NCBI RefSeq assembly: GCF_900112695.1
Contig: NZ_FOMT01000004.1
Span: forward strand, 496,001-560,000
Direction of reading: 5' to 3'
DNA: 64,000 bases
Source of the DNA: Paenibacillus catalpae
GTDB lineage: Bacteria > Bacillota > Bacilli > Paenibacillales > Paenibacillaceae
Below are positions 54,576-61,704 of the stretch, in pieces. The notes beneath the pieces are model-generated. The model was not told the origin of the DNA. It did not search any database and was given only the letters and a program-made list of their open reading frames with translations. Both the position numbers and the translations under genes were made by a program. Numbering within the stretch: position 1 is the stretch's first letter; each line of letters begins with the position of its first letter.

Positions 54576-55527
54576 ATGAACGTTCGTCGCAAACTTGGTT
54601 TATGTGTATCGGTATTGCTGATCATGATGAGCTTATTTCCTCTGGCTGCAGGGGCCGCAAGTGGAGGTAATGGGAAGGGGTCAAAGGTAATCGTACAACT
54701 GGCGGCATCCTACGTGACCGCATTCGAGGCTGAAATAACAGCCGTCATAGGCAAGGGTTATTCCCCGAGACTATATATCGGCACGGATCCTGCCAGCCTG
54801 ACCCTGAGTCAAGGAAAGGTTTCCCGACTTGCCAATCAATATCGCTTTTACGTCACCGATTTGAAGCCACAAACGACCTATTATTATCAAGTAGAAGCCC
54901 TCTCGGGCAAAAAGACCGAAAAAAGCAAAGTACAGACCTTCACCACACTTCAAGAAGCGCTGGTCATCAGCGGAATTCAAGCTTATTCCACCAATTCAAC
55001 CTTTACGAAGTTCGAATGGAGCACCAATCACGGCGCGACTTCAACCCTGTACTACGGTATCGATCCTTCTACATTGGATCAAACAGCCGCCACGGCTCAA
55101 GACGGCAATACGCTGCACCTGGCCTACGCGGATCAATTAAAACCGGGCACCACCTACTATTACCAAGTTGTCGCCAAAGATGACTATGGCAATTATGCAG
55201 AGCGATGTTTATAAATTTACGACCATGCCAGACGAAGCGCTGGTCATCAGCGGAATTCAAGCTTATTCCACCAATTCGACCTTTACGAAGTTCGAATGGA
55301 GCACCAATCACGGCGCGACTTCAACCCTGTACTACGGTATCGATCCTTCTACATTGGATCAAACAGCCACCACGGCTCAAGACGGCAATACGCTGCACCT
55401 GGCCTACGCGGATCAATTAAAACCGGGTACCACCTACTATTACCAAGTTGTAGCCAATGACGCCTTTGGTCATTATGTGAAAAGCGATGTTTACACATTC
55501 ACGACGGTGAGCGAAATAAAGATTTAA
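54576..55527 (+). pseudogene. Secreted protein of tandem fibronectin-III-like repeats, frameshifted
   Basis: A signal peptide (about 1-28, ending AAGAA) is followed by one FN3-like domain, each ending in LKPxTTYYYQV. Two further nearly identical FN3-like domains follow (54954-55177 and 55234-55457; four mismatches in 224 bases). Between them the frame breaks near 55199: the first copy has TATGCAGAGCGAT where the second has TATGTGAAAAGCGAT, two bases fewer. As read, translation stops at 55214 (212 aa). The second part, in another frame, stays open to 55527. With the two bases restored the protein would be about 316 aa. Domains of this type carry carbohydrate- or surface-binding roles; no enzyme is attached. 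It could be a real pseudogene, a phase-variable allele or a sequence error. Confidence 0.75.
54954..55457 (+). repeat. Two 224-bp near-identical direct repeats
   Basis: 54954-55177 and 55234-55457, offset exactly 280 bases, 98% identical. 280 is not a multiple of three, which reflects the two-base deficit in the linker. Recombination between them would remove the frameshift. Confidence 0.9.
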
Positions 55528-55602
55528 GTCCTTACGGGCTGTCGAGACAATCTCGACCTGGATTGGCGCATGACTCCATCAAAGAGAACCGATTAAACCG
55601 AA

Positions 55603-55632
55603 ATAAACCCATGTCTCATTGCAAGACATGGG
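55603..55632 (-). terminator. Second hairpin terminator downstream of potD
   Basis: Perfect 9-bp stem CCCATGTCT / AGACATGGG with TTTATTT on the minus side. Confidence 0.7.
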
Positions 55633-55646
55633 TTCCCAGACAATCG

Positions 55647-55679
55647 AAAATGCCCTCTTCACTCGGAAGAGGGCATTTT
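55647..55679 (-). terminator. First terminator of the pot operon
   Basis: Perfect 14-base stem AAAATGCCCTCTTC / GAAGAGGGCATTTT. Confidence 0.85.
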
Positions 55680-55690
55680 ACTGTCATGTA

Positions 55691-56761
55691 TTATTTGCGA
55701 TGCATCTTAAATTCAAGGAATAATTCATTGTAGTGGGCGAGCATTTTTTTGCCGAGATTCTGGTAAACCTCAAGCTTCGAAGTCAGCTCTTTACTCGGAT
55801 AGAAGCGCTGATCACCCGAGATCTCCTCCGGCAAATATTCAAGCGCCATGGCGTTAGGCGTAGAGTAGCCGACATACTCGGCATTCTGCGCGGCATGCTC
55901 GGGAGCAAGCATGAAATTGATGAACTGATGCGCGCCTTCTATATTCCTCGCCGTCTTCGGAATGACCATGTTATCGAACCACAGGTTCGAACCTTCCTCC
56001 GGTACGACGTAATCGAGCTTCTCGTTTTCGCTCATAATCTCCGACGCATCACCGGACCATACAAGGCCCACCGCCGCTTCTTCGTTCGCCAGCAGCAGCT
56101 TGATCTCGTCGCCGACGATCGCCTTCACATTCGGGGTCAGCGTACTCAGCTTCGCCTTCGCTGCCTGCAGATGCTCTTCATTCGTATCGTTCAGCGAGTA
56201 ATGAAGGCTGTTTAGCCCCATTCCGATCACTTCCCGCGCACCGTCGAGCAGCAGGATCTGATTCTTCAGGCTTGGATCCCACAGGTCTTCCCAGCTCTTG
56301 AACTTAAGATCGGTCAAGTCCGGGTTGTAGACGATGCCTACCGTCCCCCAGAAGTAAGGAATGGAGTATTTGTTATCCGGATCAAAGCTCAGGTTAAGGA
56401 AGCTTGGATCGATGTACTTCAGATTCGGCAGCTTGCTCTTGTCGAGCGGAAGCAGCAGGTTTTCTTGTTTCATTTTATCAATCGCATACTCGGAAGGAAC
56501 ACTTACGTCAAATGTCGTGCCCCCCTGCTCGATCTTCGTCATCATCGCTTCGTTGGAATCAAACGTCTGGTAGATGACCTTGATGCCCGTCTCCTTCTGG
56601 AATTCATCCAGCAGATCAGGGTCGATGTAATCGCCCCAGTTGTAGATCGTGAGCGTATCTTTGCCCGTGTAGCCCTCGCTCGAATTGAGATAAGAGGTCA
56701 GATACATAAGCCCGAAGGACACGATCAGCACGGCGATAAACGTCTGGACTAATGATTTCAT
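55691..56761 (-). CDS. potD: Spermidine/putrescine-binding protein of the ABC transporter
   Basis: 356 aa. One N-terminal hydrophobic segment (about 6-25) is followed by the PotD fold: LTIYNWGDYIDPDLLDEFQKETG, then TFDSNEAMMTKIEQGGTTFDV and VPSEYAIDKM. It binds polyamines outside the membrane and delivers them to PotB/PotC. There is no lipobox cysteine in the N-terminus, so it may be anchored by an uncleaved helix. It overlaps potC by four bases and is the last gene of the operon. Confidence 0.93.
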   Translation of the reverse strand: MKSLVQTFIAVLIVSFGLMYLTSYLNSSEGYTGKDTLTIYNWGDYIDPDLLDEFQKETGIKVIYQTFDSNEAMMTKIEQGGTTFDVSVPSEYAIDKMKQENLLLPLDKSKLPNLKYIDPSFLNLSFDPDNKYSIPYFWGTVGIVYNPDLTDLKFKSWEDLWDPSLKNQILLLDGAREVIGMGLNSLHYSLNDTNEEHLQAAKAKLSTLTPNVKAIVGDEIKLLLANEEAAVGLVWSGDASEIMSENEKLDYVVPEEGSNLWFDNMVIPKTARNIEGAHQFINFMLAPEHAAQNAEYVGYSTPNAMALEYLPEEISGDQRFYPSKELTSKLEVYQNLGKKMLAHYNELFLEFKMHRK

Positions 56762-57561
56762 CCCCGTCCCTCCGATCGCGTCGAAGTCCGGTTATTCCGC
56801 TGATTGATGAAGTAGTAGCCGATTACCAGCAGAATCGTGAACAGGAAGATCAGGGTGGACAGAGCATTGATCGACAAGGCAATCCCTTGGCGGGCCCGCG
56901 AGTAGATCTCAACCGATAAGGTGGAGAAGCCGTTGCCCGTTACGAAGAAGGTGACCGCGAAGTCGTCAAGCGAATACGTTAATGCCATAAAGAATCCGGC
57001 AAAGATGCCCGGCTTAATAAACGGAATGATAACGCGCGTCAGTACATGCCAGCTGCTTGCGCCAAGGTCGCGGGCCGCATCGATCAGCGTTGGGCTCATC
57101 TCCTGCAGCTTCGGCAGCACCATAATGACGACGATCGGCACGCTGAACGCGATATGCGACAGCAGGACGGACACGAAGCCAAGCTTAATGCCGATAATCG
57201 TAAACAGGATTAAGAACGAGGCGCCGATAATAACGTCAGGGCTGACAATCAACACGTTGTTGAGCGATAGCAGCGCGTTCTTCGGCTGGCGTCTTCTTAC
57301 ATAATGAATCGCAAGCGCGCCCGCAATACCGAAGATGACCGATATGGCCGACGACAAGAGCGCGATGACAAACGTGTTCAGCACGATAATCAGCAGCCGC
57401 GTATCCGCGAATACCTCCTGGTACCACTCGAGCGTAAAGCCTTCGAAGTCGCGCATCGCTCCGCCGCTGTTGAACGAGTAAAAGATCAGATAGAAGATCG
57501 GCGCATACAAAATGATAAATACGGCGATCAGATAGACATTAGACAGCTTTGCGGTTTTCAT
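56758..57561 (-). CDS. potC: Polyamine ABC transporter permease
   Basis: 267 aa with six membrane helices. The EAA loop is in LIDAARDLGASSWHVLTRVIIPFIKPG. PotC-type permease of the spermidine/putrescine importer. The start overlaps potB by 23 bases and the end overlaps potD by four, so the operon is tightly coupled. Confidence 0.94.
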   Translation of the reverse strand: MKTAKLSNVYLIAVFIILYAPIFYLIFYSFNSGGAMRDFEGFTLEWYQEVFADTRLLIIVLNTFVIALLSSAISVIFGIAGALAIHYVRRRQPKNALLSLNNVLIVSPDVIIGASFLILFTIIGIKLGFVSVLLSHIAFSVPIVVIMVLPKLQEMSPTLIDAARDLGASSWHVLTRVIIPFIKPGIFAGFFMALTYSLDDFAVTFFVTGNGFSTLSVEIYSRARQGIALSINALSTLIFLFTILLVIGYYFINQRNNRTSTRSEGRG

Positions 57562-58363
57562 TCTGCAGCCCTCTCTTTCTGCTGCCCGTTAACAGCATAA
57601 TAACCGCCATCGCGATAATGAGGAACACCGCAATCGTGGCGCCCATGCCCCAGTCCTGGGTAACGAGAAAATGCTGCTCAATCGCGGTGCCAAGCGTAAT
57701 GACCCGGTTGCCTGCGATAAGCCGCGTAATCATAAAGAGCGACAGTGCGGGAATAAAGACCGCTTGGCAGCCGGACTTCACGCCGCTTAGCGTCAGCGGG
57801 AAAATAACCCGGCGGAACGCCGTCCACGGCGATGCCCCAAGATCCCGCGCCGCAAAGACGAGCGATGGATTGAGCTCCTCCAGCGAGTTGAAGATCGGCA
57901 GGATCATAAACGGGATAAAGATGTATACCGAAACGAAGATGAAGCTGAAATCCGTGAACAATATTTGCTGCGTGCCGATGCCAACGAATTTGAGTATGCC
58001 ATTAACCGCGCCGTAGGTGCCGAAAAGTCCAAGGAACGCGTACGCCTTCAGCAGCAGGTTAATCCAGCTTGGCAGAATGATCAGCAGCAGCCAGAGCTGC
58101 TTGTGCTTCGTTCGCGTCAGGAGGTAAGCCGCCGGATAAGCGACTAATAGGGAAAATGCCGTAATCAGAAAGGCGTACCAGAACGAGCTTAGCGTCATTT
58201 TTAAGTAAACAGGCGTAAAAAACTTCTCGTAATTGCCAAACGTAAAGTTCCCCTCTACGTCGAAGAAGGAGTAGTACACCACGAGCACGATCGGCGTAAT
58301 AACGAACAGCGCGATCCACAGGAGATACGGGATGAGATAGAAATTACGGGTATTAGTTCTCAT
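57539..58363 (-). CDS. potB: Polyamine ABC transporter permease
   Basis: 274 aa with six membrane helices and an EAA loop LVFAARDLGASPWTAFRRVIFPLTLSG. PotB-type partner of PotC. I chose the ATG at 58363, with GAGGG upstream, inside the end of potA (11-base overlap), over a longer frame to 58450 that adds a basic non-membrane stretch. Confidence 0.92.
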   Translation of the reverse strand: MRTNTRNFYLIPYLLWIALFVITPIVLVVYYSFFDVEGNFTFGNYEKFFTPVYLKMTLSSFWYAFLITAFSLLVAYPAAYLLTRTKHKQLWLLLIILPSWINLLLKAYAFLGLFGTYGAVNGILKFVGIGTQQILFTDFSFIFVSVYIFIPFMILPIFNSLEELNPSLVFAARDLGASPWTAFRRVIFPLTLSGVKSGCQAVFIPALSLFMITRLIAGNRVITLGTAIEQHFLVTQDWGMGATIAVFLIIAMAVIMLLTGSRKRGLQNENRKAV

Positions 58364-59459
58364 CTTGGCCCTCGCTGTAGGCGTCCAGACGCTTATCGAA
58401 TTCTTCCTCCGTCTCGCCAAAGCGCATAACGTGAATCGCTTCCGGATCAAAGTACAGACCGATCTGCTCGCCTACCGATGCTTTCTTGGTGGAGTGAACC
58501 AGCCATTCATTGCCCGCTTCATCATAGCAGGATATCTCGTAATGAACCCCGCGGAACAGCTGCGAATCAACGCGTACCTGCAGCTTGCCTTGCTCCGGCT
58601 TCGTAATCTCGAGGTCTTCCGGACGGATCATGATCTCTACCGGCTCATTCGGGTTAAGCCCCTGATCCACACACTCGAACGTACGGCCTGCGAACTCCAC
58701 TTCGAAGTCCTGCTTCATACGGCCGGCTACAATATTCGATTCCCCGATAAAATCAGCCACGAACCGGTTAATCGGCTCATCGTAAATATCGTTAGGCGTA
58801 CCGCTCTGCTCGATCTTGCCCTGGTTCAGGACGAAGATCTCATCGGACATCGCAAGCGCTTCTTCCTGATCATGCGTGACGAAAATAAAGGTAATGCCAA
58901 GGCGGCGCTGCAGCTCGCGGAGCTCGTACTGCATCTCGGTACGGAGCTTCAGGTCGAGCGCGGAGAGCGGCTCGTCCAGCAGGATAACCTCGGGCTCGTT
59001 CACGATCGCCCGCGCAATCGCAACGCGCTGGCGCTGGCCGCCGGACATTTCGCTGATGTTGCGGTTCTCGTAGCCTTCCAGGTTGACGAAGCGGAGCGCT
59101 TCTTTTACTTTTGCCGTGATGTCGGCGTTCTTCAGCTTCTTGATGCGGAGGCCGAAGGCGACATTCTCGAACACATTCAGATGCGGGAACAGCGCGTAGT
59201 CCTGGAATACGGTGTTCACCTGGCGCTCATTCGGCGGAATGCGGTTGATCACCTTGCCGTTGAAATAAATCTGACCCTTGGACGGTTCGATGAACCCGGC
59301 GATGAGCCGAAGGATCGTTGTTTTGCCGCAGCCCGATGGGCCCAGCAGCGTGTAGAATTTGCCTCTTTCAATCTCGAAGCTGACGCTCTTGAGGACCGTC
59401 GTCTGGTCGTCGTACTGCTTCGTTACTTGCTCGAATCGGATGATCGTTTGATCCGACAT
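58353..59459 (-). CDS. potA: Polyamine ABC transporter ATP-binding protein
   Basis: 368 aa. Walker A is GPSGCGKTT, signature SGGQRQRVAIARA, Walker B VILLDEPLSALD, with a switch histidine in FVTHDQEEA. The C-terminal TOBE domain (about 280-350) is typical of PotA/MalK-type ATPases. It powers spermidine/putrescine import by PotB-PotC-PotD. The ATG at 59459 follows an AAGGGGTG site. It is the first gene of potABCD. Confidence 0.94.
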   Translation of the reverse strand: MSDQTIIRFEQVTKQYDDQTTVLKSVSFEIERGKFYTLLGPSGCGKTTILRLIAGFIEPSKGQIYFNGKVINRIPPNERQVNTVFQDYALFPHLNVFENVAFGLRIKKLKNADITAKVKEALRFVNLEGYENRNISEMSGGQRQRVAIARAIVNEPEVILLDEPLSALDLKLRTEMQYELRELQRRLGITFIFVTHDQEEALAMSDEIFVLNQGKIEQSGTPNDIYDEPINRFVADFIGESNIVAGRMKQDFEVEFAGRTFECVDQGLNPNEPVEIMIRPEDLEITKPEQGKLQVRVDSQLFRGVHYEISCYDEAGNEWLVHSTKKASVGEQIGLYFDPEAIHVMRFGETEEEFDKRLDAYSEGQDEN

Positions 59460-59536
59460 GATAGCGCGCACCCCTTTATACCCGGAGGTAAACATAGTCA
59501 ATAATTTAGTTAGCTAACGATTGCTTTCAGCATTTG

Positions 59537-59542
59537 ATTATA
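59537..59542 (-). promoter_or_regulatory. Candidate -10 box of the pot operon
   Basis: Minus-strand TATAAT about 80 bases upstream of potA. The -35 region is poor, so the call is weak. Confidence 0.35.
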
Positions 59543-59564
59543 CATGATGCTTGAGCGTGTGCGC

Positions 59565-59593
59565 ATGACTTTTTGCGCTTAGGGGGATATAAT
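59565..59593 (+). promoter_or_regulatory. Candidate sigma-A promoter of ytxJ
   Basis: Perfect -10 TATAAT (59588-59593) with ATGACT 17 bases upstream as a four-of-six match to TTGACA. It would start transcription about 50 bases before the ytxJ ATG. Confidence 0.55.
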
Positions 59594-59652
59594 ACAAGAA
59601 TAAGTAATCTCTCTTTCAAAAAACTATTTACTTATAAGGAGTGTGTGGCTAT

Positions 59653-59994
59653 ATGGCACAGTATCGCGAGATTGATTCTATGGAAGGCTGGAACGAAACG
59701 TTCGAAGCTTCGAGCGATCGTCCGACCGTTATTTTCAAGCACAGCACAACCTGCCCGGTAAGCGCAAACGCGTACCGCGAGTTCAATGAATATTTGAATG
59801 GCAACGCGCGTGAAGATGCTGATTATGTACTCGTGAAAGTGATTGAGTCCCGCCCGGTCTCGCTGCAGATCGCAGAAGACACAGGCGTGAAGCATGAATC
59901 GCCGCAAATTATCTATCTCGATAAAAAGGCGAAGGTATGGTCCGCTTCCCACTGGTCCATTACAAAAGAGCATATTACAGCTGTGTTAGACTAG
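59653..59994 (+). CDS. ytxJ: Bacillithiol system redox-active protein YtxJ
   Basis: 113 aa thioredoxin-like protein, typical YtxJ length. The active-site motif TCPVSA corresponds to the monothiol bacilliredoxin-type TCP[IV]S. KHESPQIIYLDKKAKVW supplies the conserved cis-proline (ESPQ). The family is linked to bacillithiol-based disulfide handling in Firmicutes, and it acts in the cytoplasm. The ATG at 59653 has AAGGAG upstream; GTG at 59641 is possible but too close to that site. It is divergent from the pot operon and followed by a terminator. Confidence 0.92.
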   Translation: MAQYREIDSMEGWNETFEASSDRPTVIFKHSTTCPVSANAYREFNEYLNGNAREDADYVLVKVIESRPVSLQIAEDTGVKHESPQIIYLDKKAKVWSASHWSITKEHITAVLD

Positions 59995-60014
59995 CCTCTA
60001 TGTTTAAGTGCGAG

Positions 60015-60062
60015 AGCAGCAGTGTTGATTCCCTGAGGGAATCGCACTGCTGCTTTTTTTAT
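60015..60062 (+). terminator. Terminator of ytxJ
   Basis: Arms AGCAGCAGTG and CACTGCTGCT enclose a second TTCCC/GGGAA stem, ending in a seven-T run. Confidence 0.9.
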
Positions 60063-60127
60063 TAGGTTGGCTAACTTTGCCTGCTTCTAATCAATACCCT
60101 CATCACTTCGGTGAAAAACTCCGTTGG

Positions 60128-60800
60128 CTATAGATGCTCTATAGCTCGGTCGGTCAGTTCATAATAGCGAATCTGGACTCCTCGCTTGATTGGCTTCAAC
60201 ATTCCTTTTTCGGACAAAGACTGTAACCTTTTACGTGCTGTTCGGAAATTGATTTGGAGATTGTCGGCCAGATTCTTGGGACCAATCCTCCCCCCCTGTA
60301 TGAAAAGCAAACCGCAGCACGTCTTTCTCTGCGGCGGGAATGGATATGATCGGGGCGTCGCCTCGGATCAAATGCGGTCCGATGACGTGTTGCAGCAGCA
60401 TTCTGCACATGTCAGGACGATTCTGCACATCATCGAAGGAGAAGTGAATCATTTTCCATCCCAGTCCTGTTAGGAATGTATCTCTATTCAACGAATAACT
60501 GAATCTGTCGCGATCCATATCTTTGACATGGCTTTGGAAGCCATCACACTCAATGCCGAACTTGCCGTACGGAGGAAGATATGCGAAATCTAGAAATTGG
60601 GATTTACGGTTCCAATCATACACTTCATACTCGGGATGCAGATGCTCGAAACTCCCCAACACCGGCCATAAGACGTTCTGCAGTAGTAGTTTTTCCTCAA
60701 AATTATGCCCTTTGGCAAGTCTCCCCTTGCGCTCCCCCGTTCGACCCTCCATATGTCTCTCGATAAACTGCTGATGCGTTTCTTCAAAGCCAACTAACAT
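60128..60800 (-). pseudogene. Nuclease-like (DUF559/Vsr-type) protein with winged-helix tail, frameshifted at a G7 tract
   Basis: The start codon ATG at 60800 has GGGAGG upstream. The first ~170 residues include LENVLWPVLGSFEHLHPEYEV-like and FLDFAYLPPYGKFGIECDGFQSHV segments, with the D-x-n-E-x-D/C-pattern of restriction-endonuclease-like folds. The frame then breaks at a run of seven G (60290-60296): as read it drifts into GGEDWSQES. Dropping one G joins ACA-GGG-GGG-AGG-ATT and continues as GGRIGPKNLADNLQINFRTARKRLQ, an HTH domain that ends at 60128. So the intact protein is about 224 aa with an HTH at the C-terminus. It may be a pseudogene, a phase-variable gene or a homopolymer sequencing error. 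Confidence 0.72.
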
Positions 60801-60819
60801 CCACACAACCTCCCGAAAA

Positions 60820-60865
60820 ATAAAAAAGAACGCCCTTGCCACCAAACATGGCACAGGACGTTCTT
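60820..60865 (-). terminator. Terminator-like hairpin directly upstream of the nuclease-like gene
   Basis: Arms AAGAACG and CGTTCTT with inner CC/GG pairs. On the minus strand a TTTTTT run follows and then the ribosome site of the gene at 60800. It could stop read-through from the right or attenuate this gene. Confidence 0.6.
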
Positions 60866-60944
60866 CGTCTGAAGATTAGTGTAGCATACCCAATGTGGTA
60901 AAAAAAGTATGATATTCGCTTCGCTTAGTCATTCCGCTTAGCTC

Positions 60945-61135
60945 ATATTGCACGAAGTACAGTATATTTGCCTAAAATGGTGAGGTTAGGCGAGTTACGT
61001 TGCACAGAGTGCAGTATAATTCGCTGATTTGAGTTCAATTAGGCTATTTCTCTCGGATATCCTGCATTTAGTGCAGGATAATTCTAGTTACTGGGCTCAT
61101 ATGCACCAATATGCTGTATTTCGTGCAACGTACGC
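60945..61135 (+). repeat. Modular hairpin repeat element (locus 2, unit 1)
   Basis: Copies of the TGCA-N4-RTRCAG motif at 60949, 61001 and 61063, plus an inverted one at 61111-61127. ATCCTGCA / TGCAGGAT (61059-61079) is a clean hairpin. It matches 11062-11292 in module order. No coding potential. Confidence 0.8.
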
Positions 61136-61182
61136 GAGCGTTGGGAACTCAAGTAGCTAATTGGCTGATGAGCGCTCCCATT

Positions 61183-61370
61183 ATGCTGCACGAAGTACAG
61201 TATATTTACCCAAAATGGTATGGTTAGGCGAGTTATGTTGCACAGAGTGCAGTATAATTCGCTGATTTGAGTTCAATTAGGCTATTTCTCTAGGATATCC
61301 TGCATTCTGTGCAGGATATTTCTAGTTACTGGACTCATATGCACCATTATGCTGTATTTCGTACAACGTA
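61183..61370 (+). repeat. Modular hairpin repeat element (locus 2, unit 2)
   Basis: Direct duplicate of unit 1 at an exact 238-base offset, with point differences. Its third hairpin is longer, ATATCCTGCA / TGCAGGATAT. Some differences restore base pairs, for example TTATG for TTACG near 61236. Confidence 0.8.
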
Positions 61371-61634
61371 GGCGGATGGCGGCACTTCAACTAACTAATT
61401 ACTGGGCTCATATGCACCATTATGCTGTATTTCGTGCAACGTAGGCGGATGGCGGCACTTCAACTAACTAGTTACTGGGCTCATACGCACCAATGTGCTG
61501 TATTTCGTGCAACGTAAGTGCACGGCGGCACTTCAACTAACTAGTTACTGGGCTCGTACGCACCATTATGCTGTATTTCGTACAACGTAGGCGGATGGCA
61601 GCACTGCAACTAACTAGTTATTGGGCTCGTACGC
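61321..61634 (+). repeat. Tandem repeats with a 73-base period
   Basis: The GTA anchor in AACGTAGGCGG recurs at 61368, 61441, 61514 and 61587, always 73 bases apart, about four copies. Each carries the inverted hairpin motif ATGCTGTATTTCGTGCAAC. The unit is an amplified right end of the element. Confidence 0.9.
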
Positions 61635-61652
61635 GGCGTTGCGGCGGAACGA

Positions 61653-61680
61653 GCAAAAGGCCACGGGATAACCCGTGGCC
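61653..61680 (-). terminator. Terminator of the alpha-galactosidase gene
   Basis: Perfect 9-bp stem GGCCACGGG / CCCGTGGCC with an ATAA loop. TTTT follows on the minus strand. Confidence 0.85.
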
Positions 61681-61704
61681 TTAACTGTGCTGTTGTGCTG
61701 GCGC

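Noticed and set aside
58365..59504. 379-codon open frame opposite potA
   Set aside because: The forward potA motifs are unambiguous; the antisense frame shows no known domain.
61321..61634. Tandem repeats that could suggest a CRISPR array
   Set aside because: The period is 73 bases of continuous repeated sequence with no unique spacers, the units carry hairpins of a dispersed repeat family, and no cas genes are present.
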